Source of the DNA: SCGC-AG-212-J23 sp036406675
Lineage (GTDB): Bacteria; Pseudomonadota; Gammaproteobacteria; Burkholderiales; SG8-39
Direction of reading: 5' to 3'
Length of the DNA: 64,000 nucleotides
Assembly (NCBI GenBank): GCA_036406675.1
Contig: DASXAO010000043.1
Location: 1-64,000 of the forward strand
Shown: positions 1 through 11,727 of the stretch, one piece after another
Numbering within the stretch: position 1 is the stretch's first letter
Layout: each line of letters opens with the position of its first letter
Notes under the pieces: model-generated
Told to the model about the DNA's origin: nothing
Seen by the model: only the letters and a program-made list of their open reading frames with translations
Databases searched by the model: none
Made by a program: the position numbers and the translations under genes

Positions 1-1869
<1,869 letters not shown>

Positions 1870-1870
1870 C

Positions 1871-3673
1871 GTGACACAGGCTGCCGCGTCCGCCATCGGA
1901 TTGCTGATCGCGGCGGCCGTGCTCTACCTCGCGCGCGAGGTGCTGATCCCGTTCGCGCTCGCCGGCCTGCTCGCCTTCCTGCTCGCGCCGGCGGTGCGGC
2001 GCCTGGAGCGCTGGAAGCTCGGCCGGCCGATCTCGACCGGCATCGTGGTGCTGCTCGGCTTCTCGCTCATCGGCGCGATCGCCGCCGTGGCCGGGTCGCA
2101 GGCGGTGTCGCTCGCCGCGAAGCTTCCGGAATACCGCAAGAACGTGGCCGCCAAGATCAACGAGCTGAAGAAGCCGGGCCGCGGCAAGATCGCGGAGGCG
2201 CAGAAGGCGCTCAAGGATCTCGAGAAGCAGGCCGACCCCACGCCCAGGCCGCCGCTCCAGGTCACGCCGACGCCGCAGTCGCCGTACGCGCAGCTCCTAG
2301 AGTTCGCCAGCCCGTTCGCCAAACCGCTCGGCGGCGCGCTCGCGGTGATCGTGTTCACGATCCTGATGCTCGCGTACCGCGAAAGCATGCGCGAGAAGCT
2401 GATCGCGCTGTTCGGCCCGCAGCGCATCAACGTCACCACGCAGGCGCTTGACGAGGTGTCCTACCGCGTGAGCCGCTACCTCTTCATGCAGCTGGTCGTG
2501 AACGCCTGCTTCGGCATTCCGTTCGGCATCGCGCTCTACTTCATCGGCATCCCGAACGCGATGCTTTGGGGGTTGCTCGCCACGCTGCTGCGCTTCATCC
2601 CCTACGCCGGCGTCTGGATCGCCGTGTCGATGCCGCTCGCGCTCGCCTTCGCGGTCTCGGACGGCTGGTCCGAGCTCGGCTGGGTGGTCGGTGTCTTCCT
2701 CAGCCTCGAGCTGCTGCTCATCAATGTGGTCGAGCCGCTGATGTACTCGCGCAGCGCCGGCCTCTCGCCGATCGCCATCATCCTGGCGGCGCTTTTCTGG
2801 ACGCTGCTGTGGGGGCCGATCGGCCTCCTCCTCGCCACCCCGCTCACGGTCTGCGTCGCCGTGATGGGGCGCTACGTCCCTGACCTCGGCTACCTCAACG
2901 TGCTGCTCGGCGTCGAGCCGGTGCTGGCGCCGCACACTCGGTTCTACCAGCGCCTGCTCGCGATGGACGAGGACGACGCCGAGGATCTCGCCGAGGGGTA
3001 TGCCAACGAGAAGGGCCTCGTCGCGCTCTACGACGAGGTCGTTCTCCCGGCCCTCGCGCACGCGGAGAAGGACCGGCATGCGCACGCGCTCGAGGCGCAG
3101 CGCGAGCGCTTTATCTTCGACACCGCGCGGGCCATGGTGGATTACCTGGAGGACCGCCGTCGGCCTACGGAGCAGAACGCCAAGCCGGCCAATGTCGTGC
3201 ACCGGCCGGCGACGCCCCTGTGCGTCCTGGGCGCGCACGACGAGGCCGACCACGTCGCGGCGCTGGTGCTCGCGCGCATGCTCGAGGCGCCCGAGTTCAA
3301 TCCGCAGGTCGTGCCGCACCCGCTGCTCGCCGCCGAGGCGATGCGCGAGATCGAGGCCGAGGCCTGCAGGGTGGTGTGCATCTCGGCCGTGCCGCCGCAC
3401 GCCGCGGCAGCGGCGGGTCACCTGTGCAAGCGCCTGAAGAGCCGCATGCCGCAGCTCAAGGTGGTGGTGGCGCTGTGGACCGCCGAGCTCTCGGAGCGGC
3501 TCGAAGCGCGCCTCCGCGACGCCGGGGTCGACCACGTCGTCACGCGCCTTCCCGACGCGATCGCCCGGCTCGGCGAGCTGCAACAGCTCAAGCCCCAGGC
3601 GTCGGAACAGCCAGACCAGGGACAGACCCCGCTTTCCCGGCAGCGTCGCGACCGACAAAGGGATAAGCGATAG
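1871..3673 (+). CDS. AI-2E/PerM-family permease with C-terminal alpha/beta extension
   Basis: GTG start one base after glgX. Residues 1 to about 350 form the AI-2E transporter (PerM/YdiK) fold: hydrophobic helices near the start, a soluble loop, then several conserved membrane helices including an RFIPYAG segment. Family members are usually about 350 residues; this one has 600. The extra 240 or so residues are soluble. They contain a segment starting CVLGAHDEADHVAAL and further alternating strands and helices that look like a Rossmann- or B12-binding-like alpha/beta domain (inference). The last residues are encoded by a dispersed GGGACAGACC repeat, so the true end may be recent. Substrate unknown. 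Confidence 0.85.
   Translation: MTQAAASAIGLLIAAAVLYLAREVLIPFALAGLLAFLLAPAVRRLERWKLGRPISTGIVVLLGFSLIGAIAAVAGSQAVSLAAKLPEYRKNVAAKINELKKPGRGKIAEAQKALKDLEKQADPTPRPPLQVTPTPQSPYAQLLEFASPFAKPLGGALAVIVFTILMLAYRESMREKLIALFGPQRINVTTQALDEVSYRVSRYLFMQLVVNACFGIPFGIALYFIGIPNAMLWGLLATLLRFIPYAGVWIAVSMPLALAFAVSDGWSELGWVVGVFLSLELLLINVVEPLMYSRSAGLSPIAIILAALFWTLLWGPIGLLLATPLTVCVAVMGRYVPDLGYLNVLLGVEPVLAPHTRFYQRLLAMDEDDAEDLAEGYANEKGLVALYDEVVLPALAHAEKDRHAHALEAQRERFIFDTARAMVDYLEDRRRPTEQNAKPANVVHRPATPLCVLGAHDEADHVAALVLARMLEAPEFNPQVVPHPLLAAEAMREIEAEACRVVCISAVPPHAAAAAGHLCKRLKSRMPQLKVVVALWTAELSERLEARLRDAGVDHVVTRLPDAIARLGELQQLKPQASEQPDQGQTPLSRQRRDRQRDKR
3617..3640 (+). repeat. Dispersed CAGGGACAGACC repeat, single arm
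   Basis: Begins CAGGGACAGACCCCG and matches the core of the copies near 9141, 22843, 34553, 60706 and 60760. It lies inside the last codons of the permease gene and encodes part of its tail (DQGQTPLSRQ). Confidence 0.55.
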
Positions 3674-3738
3674 CGATTGCCGGGAGCGCCGGCGCGGCGT
3701 TACTTTATCGGCCACAACGGCCGCCAAGGGGGAAAGCC

Positions 3739-4161
3739 ATGACGCTGTGGAGCAACGTTGGCAAAGTCCAGACGATAGCGCCGGGCGTCACGCATCACTG
3801 GCAGATCACGTATGGCAACGGGCTTGACGTCGGCGTGGTCGTCGCCGCGCCGAATCTTCGGCTGCCGCAGATCAACGTCGAGCTGGTCGCCCTCGAGCAG
3901 GGTGTCATCGAGAGACAGACGAGCGGCGACGAGCAGGTTCCCAGCAGCCACTACACCGTCAAGATCCGCAACCTCGGGTCGACCGAAATGGACTACAACC
4001 TCGACATCGGGGACTGGCAGGGCGCGGGCGGGCAAGCGCCGCAGGCGCAGCGGATTTCGGAGCTGATCATCAACCCCGGGGTGATCGCCTTCGCGGCGAA
4101 AAAGCGCGCGAAGCCCGCCGGCGGCCGCGGCGGCAAGAAGCGCGCGACCCGGCGGCGCTGA
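3739..4161 (+). CDS. Small beta-rich protein with basic tail, unknown function
   Basis: 140 residues, ATG start preceded by AAGGGGGAAAG. I do not recognise a named family. Residues 1-110 alternate polar and hydrophobic positions as expected for a beta sandwich, with no signal peptide or membrane helix. The last 25 or so residues are a Lys/Arg/Gly-rich disordered tail (AAKKRAKPAGG, ending TRRR), which could bind nucleic acid or another polyanion. The tail resembles that of the protein at 55789-56310, which is also small and beta-rich. The gene stands alone between the permease and the DUF1304 gene. Confidence 0.7.
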   Translation: MTLWSNVGKVQTIAPGVTHHWQITYGNGLDVGVVVAAPNLRLPQINVELVALEQGVIERQTSGDEQVPSSHYTVKIRNLGSTEMDYNLDIGDWQGAGGQAPQAQRISELIINPGVIAFAAKKRAKPAGGRGGKKRATRRR

Positions 4162-4191
4162 GCAGCGCAGCGCGTTTGATCCCGGGGTGAC

Positions 4192-4551
4192 ATGAGGCTT
4201 GCTGCCCAGATCGCCGCCGCGCTGGTGGCCTTGCTGCACGTTTACTTCCTGGTGCTCGAGATGTTCCTCTGGACCCGGCCGTTCGGCCGCCGGACCTTCG
4301 GGCTCACGCCGGAGTTCGCCGCGGCTTCGAAGTCGCTGGCGGCGAACCAGGGCCTCTACAACGGCTTCCTCGCCGCGGGAATCGCGTGGGGGTTGTGGCT
4401 TGGAGAGGCCGGCCGGGGCGTCACGCTTTTCTTCCTCGCGTGCGTGGTGGTCGCAGGCGTCTTCGGCGCCGTCACCGTCAGCCGCAAGATCCTGGCGGTG
4501 CAGGCGCTTCCCGGCGCCGTCGCGCTGCTGCTTGTCTGGCTCTCCGCCTAG
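4192..4551 (+). CDS. DUF1304 family small membrane protein
   Basis: 119 residues with four predicted membrane helices. The first contains LLHVYFLVLEMFLW, and the middle has the FG.T.E.....LAANQGLYNGFLA pattern typical of DUF1304 (several family members are annotated as integral membrane proteins of unknown function). ATG at 4192 follows a weak purine stretch, 30 bases after the preceding stop. No biochemical role is established for the family. Confidence 0.85.
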   Translation: MRLAAQIAAALVALLHVYFLVLEMFLWTRPFGRRTFGLTPEFAAASKSLAANQGLYNGFLAAGIAWGLWLGEAGRGVTLFFLACVVVAGVFGAVTVSRKILAVQALPGAVALLLVWLSA

Positions 4552-4624
4552 GGCGCTTGCGAAAGAGGCTTGTCGCGGGCGCTTTGCTTTCTGTACAGTG
4601 GCCCGTCAACAAGGAGGAGGATCC

Positions 4625-5770
4625 ATGAAGCGTGCTTTCATAGCGATCATCTTGGCAATCGGCGCTTTCCCGTTCGTTGCGCTCGCCCAAGACAAGGTCA
4701 TCCGGGTCGGCGTGCTGATGCCGATCTCGGGACCCGGCTCGTACTTCGGCGTGATGGGCAAGGAGGGCATCGACCTCGCGCTCGAGCAGGTGGCGAAATC
4801 GAACCTCAACGGCTACCGCCTGCAGGTGCAGTACGAGGACTCGGCGTGCAGCCCGCTGCAGGCGACCAATACCGTGAAGCGCGTGCTCGATCAGCTCAAG
4901 CCGCACATCGTGATCGGCGAGGAGTGCTCCGACGCCTCGCTCGCGATCGCGCCGATCCTCGAGCAGGCCAAGGTGGTGCAATTGAACGCCGGCTCGGTGA
5001 CCATGAAGCTCACCGAGTCGGGCTACAAGTACGTGTTCCGCATCTTCCCGAACGCGGAGCAGCAGAGCGCGCCGCTCGTGAAGGTGGCGCGCGAGAAGCT
5101 GAAGGCGCAGACCGCGGTGATCCTGTACGAGAAGACCAACGCCGGCAACGACAACGCCGAGGGCTTCGAAAAGCCGTTCGTCGCCGCGGGCGGCAAGGTG
5201 CTGGCGAAGATCGATTTCGGCCGCGACGTCAACGACTTCACCGCCATCGCGACGCGGATCGCCTCGCTCGGCAAGGTCGACGTGCTGCCGACCTTCGCGC
5301 TCGAGGGGCAGCAGGTGCGCCTGTCGCAGGCCCTCGCGCAGGCGAAGGTGGTCAAAGGCGGCGGCGGCCCGGGGGTGCAAATGGGCTCGATCTGGCTGCC
5401 CTGGGGCTACGACCACAAGGCCGGGCAGGCGTCGGTGGGCTACGTGCGCATCGTGCAGTTCGACCCGAACGAGAAGCGCAAGGTGGTGCAGGACTTCGTC
5501 AAGGCCTTCCAGGCCAAGTACGGCGCGGACAAGACCCCGACGCACATCAACGCGCACGCCTTCGACGCGATCCTGCTCGTCGCCGAGGCGGTGCGCCGCG
5601 GCGCGAAGGACTCGGAAACGATCCGCGACCAGTTCACGAAGTTCAAGGACGTCGAGGTGACCACCGGCAAGATCAGCTTCGACAAGAAGGGGCAGAACTC
5701 CGACCTGTCGGTGGTGCACTTCGTCGAGACGCAGCCCGACCTCTCCTGGAAAGGCATGAGCTGGCAGTAA
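4625..5770 (+). CDS. Liv-type ABC transporter periplasmic binding protein (system 1)
   Basis: 381 residues. The ATG was chosen because it follows a strong AAGGAGGAGG site at 4611-4620 and begins a signal peptide ending near VALAQ. The mature part matches type I periplasmic binding proteins of the LivK/Leu-Ile-Val-binding class: IRVGVLMPISGPGSYFG at the start of lobe 1, and VIGEECSDASLAIAPI in the hinge-lobe region. It should capture an amino acid, or an aromatic or other organic acid (many family members bind these), for the permease encoded by the next four genes. First gene of a five-gene operon; substrate not deducible. Confidence 0.93.
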   Translation: MKRAFIAIILAIGAFPFVALAQDKVIRVGVLMPISGPGSYFGVMGKEGIDLALEQVAKSNLNGYRLQVQYEDSACSPLQATNTVKRVLDQLKPHIVIGEECSDASLAIAPILEQAKVVQLNAGSVTMKLTESGYKYVFRIFPNAEQQSAPLVKVAREKLKAQTAVILYEKTNAGNDNAEGFEKPFVAAGGKVLAKIDFGRDVNDFTAIATRIASLGKVDVLPTFALEGQQVRLSQALAQAKVVKGGGGPGVQMGSIWLPWGYDHKAGQASVGYVRIVQFDPNEKRKVVQDFVKAFQAKYGADKTPTHINAHAFDAILLVAEAVRRGAKDSETIRDQFTKFKDVEVTTGKISFDKKGQNSDLSVVHFVETQPDLSWKGMSWQ

Positions 5771-5805
5771 GCGGAAGGCTCGTAGAGCGCTAAGACGCCT
5801 ACTCC

Positions 5806-6726
5806 GTGACGGACTTTCTGACGCTGATCGTCCAGCAGTCCGTCAACGGGGTCTACCTCGGCTGCCTCTACGTGATGGTGGCTCTGGGGCTCACCCTGAT
5901 CTACGGGGTGCTGAACCAGATCAATTTCGCGCACGCCGATTTCGTCACCGTCGGCGCCTTCACCGCCTTTTTCACCGCGACCCGCTTCGCCACCAAGGCG
6001 CTCGGCATGCCGGACACCGGCGCGTACCTGCTCTCGCTGTTCGCGGCCCTGGGAGCGGGCGCGCTCCTTGGCTGGCTCGTGAGCGTGGCGGTGTTCGCGC
6101 CGTTGCGCCGGAGCGGCGCCGACGAGCTGCGACCGCTCATCGCCACCATCGGCGTGTCGGTGCTGCTCGAGAACGGCCAGCTCGCGCTCTTCGGCCCGAT
6201 CCCGTACCAGTTCGACTCGCCGCTCGCGCGCCAGACCATCCGGGTGGGTTCGATTTTCTTCAGTGCGCAAAGTGCATTGGTCGTCGTGGTCTCGGTGGCC
6301 GCCATTGCCGCGCTCTACGCTTTCATGCGCTTCACCTTCATGGGCAAGGCGCTGCGCGCCGTGGCGCAGGACCGCGAGACCGCGGGTCTCATGGGAATCA
6401 ACGAGAGCCTGGTGATCGCGCTCACCATCGTGATCGCCTCGGCGCTCGCCGGCGTCGCCGGGGCCCTGCTGGGACCCGTGGTGGTGCTGACGCCGTTCAC
6501 CGGCGCCTCGCTCATCGTCAAGGCCTTCGCCTGCGTGATCATCGGCGGCTTCGGCAACATGGAAGGCACCATCATCGCCGGGCTTCTCGTCGGCATCATC
6601 GAGGCCTTCACGGTCCAGTACCTCGGCTCGGGCCTCATCGACCTGGTCGTGTTCGCGATGCTGCTCCTGATGCTGGTGATCCGGCCGACCGGCCTCATCG
6701 CCGAGCGCAAGGAAGAAAACGTTTGA
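5806..6726 (+). CDS. livH: Liv-type ABC permease LivH (system 1)
   Basis: 306 residues, GTG start 35 bases after the binding protein gene. A hydrophobic polytopic protein of the branched-chain amino acid permease family; early motif GVYLGCLYVMVALGLTLIYG and the late conserved IIGGFGNMEGTIIAGLLVG. It pairs with LivM to form the inner-membrane channel. The last four bases overlap the next gene's TTG start, suggesting translational coupling. Confidence 0.94.
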   Translation: MTDFLTLIVQQSVNGVYLGCLYVMVALGLTLIYGVLNQINFAHADFVTVGAFTAFFTATRFATKALGMPDTGAYLLSLFAALGAGALLGWLVSVAVFAPLRRSGADELRPLIATIGVSVLLENGQLALFGPIPYQFDSPLARQTIRVGSIFFSAQSALVVVVSVAAIAALYAFMRFTFMGKALRAVAQDRETAGLMGINESLVIALTIVIASALAGVAGALLGPVVVLTPFTGASLIVKAFACVIIGGFGNMEGTIIAGLLVGIIEAFTVQYLGSGLIDLVVFAMLLLMLVIRPTGLIAERKEENV

Positions 6727-7652
6727 CCGGCGGCTCGACCCGGAGGAGGGGGATCGCGTTCCTGGTCGCCGTCGTGGCGGTCGCCGCCGCCCCCTGGCTC
6801 CTCGGCACCGGCTACTGGCGCGGCATCCTGGTGCTGTGCGCGATGAACGTGCTGCTCGCGCTGTCGCTCAACCTGGTGATGGGCTACACCGGCCAGCTGA
6901 ACCTCGGCCAGTCGGCGTTCTTCGGCATCGGCGCCTACGTCTCGACGATCCTCATCAAGACCTACGGCTGGAACTTCTGGCTCGCGGCCGGGGCGGCGGT
7001 CGCCGCCGCCGGCCTGGTCGGCGTGGCGCTCGCCGCGTTTGCGGTGCGGCTGCGCGGCCACTACCTCGCGATCGCCTCGCTCGGCTTTGCCGTCATCACC
7101 TACCAGGTGCTGGTCAACTGGGAGAGCGTGACGCAGGGCGTGCGCGGCATCTACGGCATCCTGCCGCCGGTGGCGGACACCGTGGCGCTCTTCTATCTCG
7201 TCGCCGGCCTCGGGATCGTCGTGTACTTCCTGCTCGACAACCTGGTGCGCTCCCCGGTCGGCGACACGCTGCGCGCGATCCGCGAGGACGAGGTGTCGGC
7301 GGCCGCGCTCGGCGTCCACGCCGCCGTCTGGAAGGCGTTCGCCTTCGGCCTGGGCGCCGCGATCGCCGGGCTTGCCGGATGCTTCTATCCCGGCTTCGTC
7401 GGGACCCTCGTACCCGACGCCTTCGGCATCGTCGAGTCGTTCACCATGATGGCGATGGTGATCGTCGGCGGCATGGGCACGATGATCGGGCCGGTCATCG
7501 GCGCCGTGGTGCTCACCTTCCTGCCCGAGGTCCTGCGCGGCTTCGGCGAGCTGCGCCTCATGATCTACGGCGTCGCCCTCACGCTGGTGGTGCTCTTCAT
7601 GCCGGGAGGGATCGTCCAGGCATGGGTTTCCTTGAAGAACAGAATCGCATGA
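6723..7652 (+). CDS. livM: Liv-type ABC permease LivM (system 1)
   Basis: 309 residues, TTG start overlapping the livH stop (TTGA). The family core is clear: LALSLNLVMGYTGQLNLGQSAFFGIGAY near residue 50, and the EAA-like loop R.I.EDE.SA.ALGV preceding the last helices. It is the second half of the membrane channel. The stop overlaps the livG start in an ATGA junction at 7649-7652. Confidence 0.93.
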   Translation: MTGGSTRRRGIAFLVAVVAVAAAPWLLGTGYWRGILVLCAMNVLLALSLNLVMGYTGQLNLGQSAFFGIGAYVSTILIKTYGWNFWLAAGAAVAAAGLVGVALAAFAVRLRGHYLAIASLGFAVITYQVLVNWESVTQGVRGIYGILPPVADTVALFYLVAGLGIVVYFLLDNLVRSPVGDTLRAIREDEVSAAALGVHAAVWKAFAFGLGAAIAGLAGCFYPGFVGTLVPDAFGIVESFTMMAMVIVGGMGTMIGPVIGAVVLTFLPEVLRGFGELRLMIYGVALTLVVLFMPGGIVQAWVSLKNRIA

Positions 7653-8396
7653 GCGCTTTCCTTCGAGCGGAAAGGCTGCACAAGAGCTTCGGCGGCGTGC
7701 GCGCCGTGCACGACGTTTCGTGCGAGGTCCCGCAGGGTTCCATCTTCGCGCTGATCGGCCCCAACGGCGCCGGCAAATCGACGCTCCTGAACTTGCTCTC
7801 CGGCATCTACCAGCCGGATTCAGGTTCCCTTCGATTCAAGGAAACGGATCTTGTCGGGTTGCCCGCGCACGAACGCACTCGGCTCGGCATCGCCCGCACC
7901 TTCCAGAAGATTCGCCTGTTCAAGCAGCTCACGCTGATCGAAAACGTCCTCGCCGGGTTCCACATCCACCAGGACGTGCCGCTGTGGAAGTGTTTCCTCC
8001 CCGGCGGGACGGGCCGGTTCAGGGACGAAGCCATCGAGCTCCTGTCTTTTGTCGGGCTTGAGAGCAGGGCAAAGGATCGCGCGGGGGCGCTTCCATACGG
8101 CCAGCAGCGCATGCTCGAGATCGCCCGGGCGCTCGCCACGCGACCGAAGCTCTTCATGCTTGACGAGCCCGCCGCCGGCCTGAACGCCGCCGAGGTGGAG
8201 TTTCTCTTGCAAAGACTGGAGAACATCAACAGGAAGCGAGACGTCACCGTCGTCGTGGTCGAGCACAACATGGACCTGGTGATGAACCTGGCGCAGCGCG
8301 TGCTCGTCATGGACCATGGCCTGCGGCTCGTCGAAGGCACGCCGCGCGAGGTGCAGGCGAACCCGCGCGTGATCGAGGCCTATCTCGGAGGAGAGT

Positions 8397-8419
<23 letters not shown>
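7649..8419 (+). CDS. livG: Liv-type ABC ATPase LivG (system 1)
   Basis: 256 residues, ATG within the ATGA overlap with livM. Walker A GPNGAGKST lies at residues 37-45, the ABC signature is the degenerate YGQQRMLEIARA usual for LivG, and Walker B ends LFMLDEPAAGLN. A switch His follows in VVEHNMDLVM. It energises transport as a LivG-LivF heterodimer on the cytoplasmic face. The 3' end overlaps livF by 23 bases. Confidence 0.94.
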
Positions 8420-9122
<703 letters not shown>

Positions 9123-9140
9123 CAAACCAGAACAACGAAT

Positions 9141-9164
9141 CAGGGACGGACCACGATTTTCGCC
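9141..9164 (+). repeat. Dispersed CAGGGACGGACC repeat, single arm
   Basis: Begins CAGGGACGGACCACG and continues with a T-rich stretch. It is the same element as the complement strand of 34553-34572 and as the arms at 60706 and 60760. It sits between livF and the SDR gene. Confidence 0.55.
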
Positions 9165-9172
9165 AGGATCTC

Positions 9173-9928
9173 ATGACCAACACCTATTCGCTCAAAAGCA
9201 AGGCCGCCATCGTCACCGGCGCGGGCGGCGGCATCGGCCGCGCCATTTCCATCGCCTTCGCGCAAGCCGGCGCGAAAGTCGCCTGTGTCGACATCAATCT
9301 CAAGAATGCGGAGGAGACCGCGGGGCTCGCAGGGGAGGGTACCGTCGCGGTTGCATGCGACGTGTCCTCCGAATCCGAGACCAAGGCCGCCGTGGACCGT
9401 GCGGCGAAGGCGTTCGGCCGCCTCGACGTCCTGCTGAACGGCGCGGCGATGACCGACCCGAGCGCGACAGTGCTCGAGCTCGACCTCGCGGCGTGGAACA
9501 AGGTCTTCGCCACGAACGTCGGCGGCGCCTTCTTGATGAGCCGCTGGGCGATCCCGCACATGGCAGCGGCCGGCGGCGGCTCGATCATCCACATCGCGTC
9601 GCAGCTCGGCACGGTCGGCACCCCCGGCCGGGTGGCGTACTGCTCCACCAAGGGCGCGCTCATCACCATGGCCAAAGCCATGGCTGCCGACCACGCCGCA
9701 CAAAAGATCCGCGTCAACACGCTCTCGCCGGGGGCCGTGGAAACCGAGCGCATGCTGCGCTTCGGCTCGATGGACAAGGCGCGCGCGGCGCTCGGCCCCA
9801 AGCACCTGATGCAGCGCTTGGGTCAGCCGCACGAGATCGCTCAGGCGGCGCTCTTCCTCGCTTCCGATGCCTCGAGCTTCATGACGGGCTCCAATCTTCT
9901 CGTCGACGGCGGCTATAACGCCGTTTGA
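9173..9928 (+). CDS. SDR family NAD(P)-dependent oxidoreductase
   Basis: 251 residues, classical short-chain dehydrogenase/reductase. The cofactor motif TGAGGGIG is at residues 15-22, NGAA near 89-92, catalytic Ser143, and YCSTK with Tyr156 and Lys160. The acidic residue after beta-2 (VDIN) favours NAD over NADP (family rule; inference here). The C-terminal FMTGSNLLVDGGY segment is typical. It lies 50 bases after livF in the same direction, so it may oxidise or reduce the imported solute or its product; the true substrate cannot be read from sequence. Confidence 0.92.
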   Translation: MTNTYSLKSKAAIVTGAGGGIGRAISIAFAQAGAKVACVDINLKNAEETAGLAGEGTVAVACDVSSESETKAAVDRAAKAFGRLDVLLNGAAMTDPSATVLELDLAAWNKVFATNVGGAFLMSRWAIPHMAAAGGGSIIHIASQLGTVGTPGRVAYCSTKGALITMAKAMAADHAAQKIRVNTLSPGAVETERMLRFGSMDKARAALGPKHLMQRLGQPHEIAQAALFLASDASSFMTGSNLLVDGGYNAV

Positions 9929-10096
9929 GAGAAGCATTGTCTCCTTCGGCGACGGATCTCAAGCACGAAAAAGGTCGGCTGCGACGTGAGCATGCGCCGC
10001 TTGGCTCAAGCAGCAGTTCGAGCCACCGGGCGGCTGGTCGAGGCCGCAGGCATTAGAATCGGGTAGATAGATCCCCAGCTTGGCTACCTCGCGCTC

Positions 10097-10603
10097 TTGA
10101 TCGGCACGCTGCTGGAAGGCGAGACCATCGTCTTCCTCGCCGGCCTCGCCGCGCATCACGGCTACCTGTCGTTTCCCGCCGTCGTGGCGATTGCGGTCAT
10201 CGGCGGCTCGATCGCCGATCAGATTCTTTTCTTCGTCGGCCGGCGCTACAGCGAGCGCGTGTTGGCGCGGTTTCCGGGCGTCGCGGCCCGCGTGCCGCGC
10301 GTGCAGGCGCTGGTCAAGCGCTGGGACATGCTCGCCATCATCGTCGCGCGCTTCCTCTATGGCCTGCGCTTCGCCGCGCCCATCGTCATCGGAAGCTGCG
10401 GTATCCATCCGTGGCGCCTTGCCTTCCTCGATCTGATCGGCGGTGTCATCTGGGCCTTGGCGGTCGCCGGCCTGGGGTACTTCGCCGGCGAGGCGATTCA
10501 ACTTTGGGCCTGGCGCTTCGACCTGTCCGACGTCCTGTTCCTGATGGCGATCGTCCTCGTGAGCGGCACCGCCTGGAACGTCATCCGCGCGCGCAGACGC
10601 TGA
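10097..10603 (+). CDS. DedA family membrane protein, start uncertain
   Basis: About 168 residues from the TTG at 10097. DedA (SNARE-associated/VTT) features are present: GTLLEGETIVFLAG, GGSIADQILFFVGRRYSERVL, and a conserved Arg in VARFLYGLRFAAPIVIG. Family members act in membrane homeostasis and lipid-carrier flipping. In-frame coding similarity extends upstream to 10067 (DPQLGYLALL), just after an in-frame stop at 10064. No ATG, GTG or TTG lies there, only ATA at 10067. Either a rare start is used, TTG 10097 is used, or the 5' end carries a mutation. Confidence 0.8.
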   Translation: MIGTLLEGETIVFLAGLAAHHGYLSFPAVVAIAVIGGSIADQILFFVGRRYSERVLARFPGVAARVPRVQALVKRWDMLAIIVARFLYGLRFAAPIVIGSCGIHPWRLAFLDLIGGVIWALAVAGLGYFAGEAIQLWAWRFDLSDVLFLMAIVLVSGTAWNVIRARRR

Positions 10604-10748
10604 GGCCTGCGCCGCAGGGGCTGGTGCGGTATTGCTTGGTGGCAGCTGGCGCATCCGGCGATACCGGCGAAGAGCGTTTGCCCTTGCGCCTTATCGACAA
10701 CCGCTCTGCGGCTGATTCGGGTCTACACTAGCCGGAGGAGGAGGAAAC

Positions 10749-11705
10749 ATGCGCAACTTGATCGCGGCCTGCCTTGTCGCAGTCAGCACCTGCGCGCTCG
10801 CGCAGCCATTTCCCTCGCGTCCGGTCCGTTTCATCTCGCCGTTCCCGCCCGGCGGCGCGGTCGACATCATCACGCGCATTACCGCGGCGGGCTTGCAGGA
10901 GGCCCTCGGCCAGCCGGTGGTCGTGGAAAACCGCTCCGGCGCCGGCGGCACGGTCGGCGCCGATGCGGCTGCGCGCGCGCCCGCCGACGGGTACACGTTG
11001 TTCTCCGGCGGCATCGCGACGCACGGTATCGCGCCGGCGCTCTACCGCAAGCTCGGCTACGACGCGGTGCGCGACTTCTCGCCGCTATCGATGATCGGCA
11101 CCACGCCGAACGTGCTGATCGTGAACCCGTCGGTGCAGGCGCGCAGCGTCGGCGATTTCATCGCGCTCGCGAAAGCCGCGCAGCGCAAGCTCGACTACGG
11201 CTCGCCCGGCATCGGCACCTCGCCGCAGCTCAGCATGGAGCTCTTCAAGCTGATGAGCGGCATCGAGCTCGTGCACATCCCGTACAAGGGCAACGCGCCG
11301 GCAACCGCCGACCTGCTCGGCGGCCAGCTGCCGGTGATGTTCGACAACCTGCCGGGCGCCATGGGCAACATCAAGGCGGGGCGCGTGCGGGTGCTCGGCG
11401 TGAGCTCGTTGGTGCGCCATCCGAGCCTGCCCGACGTGCCGACCATCGCGGAGAGCGGCCTGCCGGGCTTCGAGGTGGTGGTGTGGTATGCAGTGTTCGC
11501 AGCGGGCACGCCACCCCCGGACGTGCTCGCGCGCCTCGCCGCAGCGGCCAACCATTCGGTCAGCTCGCCTGAAGTGCAGAAGAAGCTCTCCGAGGTCGGC
11601 GTCGATCCTGGCGCGTCGAGCCCCGACGAGCTCGCGGCGCGCGTGCGCACCGAGATGGCGAAGTGGGCGAAGGTGGTAAAGGACGCCGGCCTGCCGGTGC
11701 AGTGA
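10749..11705 (+). CDS. Bug/TctC family periplasmic solute-binding protein (first)
   Basis: 318 residues. The ATG follows GGAGGAGGAGG, and a short signal peptide ends near ALAQP. Bug hallmarks are FPSRPVRFISPFPPGGAVDIITR, the early VVENRSGAGGTVGAD segment, and a Trp-Ala-Lys-Val-Val-Lys-Asp C-terminus. Bug proteins bind carboxylates or other small acids in the periplasm. Most, like this one, have no TctA/TctB membrane partner nearby. It stands alone between DedA and the convergent outer-membrane gene. Confidence 0.93.
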   Translation: MRNLIAACLVAVSTCALAQPFPSRPVRFISPFPPGGAVDIITRITAAGLQEALGQPVVVENRSGAGGTVGADAAARAPADGYTLFSGGIATHGIAPALYRKLGYDAVRDFSPLSMIGTTPNVLIVNPSVQARSVGDFIALAKAAQRKLDYGSPGIGTSPQLSMELFKLMSGIELVHIPYKGNAPATADLLGGQLPVMFDNLPGAMGNIKAGRVRVLGVSSLVRHPSLPDVPTIAESGLPGFEVVVWYAVFAAGTPPPDVLARLAAAANHSVSSPEVQKKLSEVGVDPGASSPDELAARVRTEMAKWAKVVKDAGLPVQ

Positions 11706-11727
11706 GGCTCGCGCTTATCAAGCGCGC

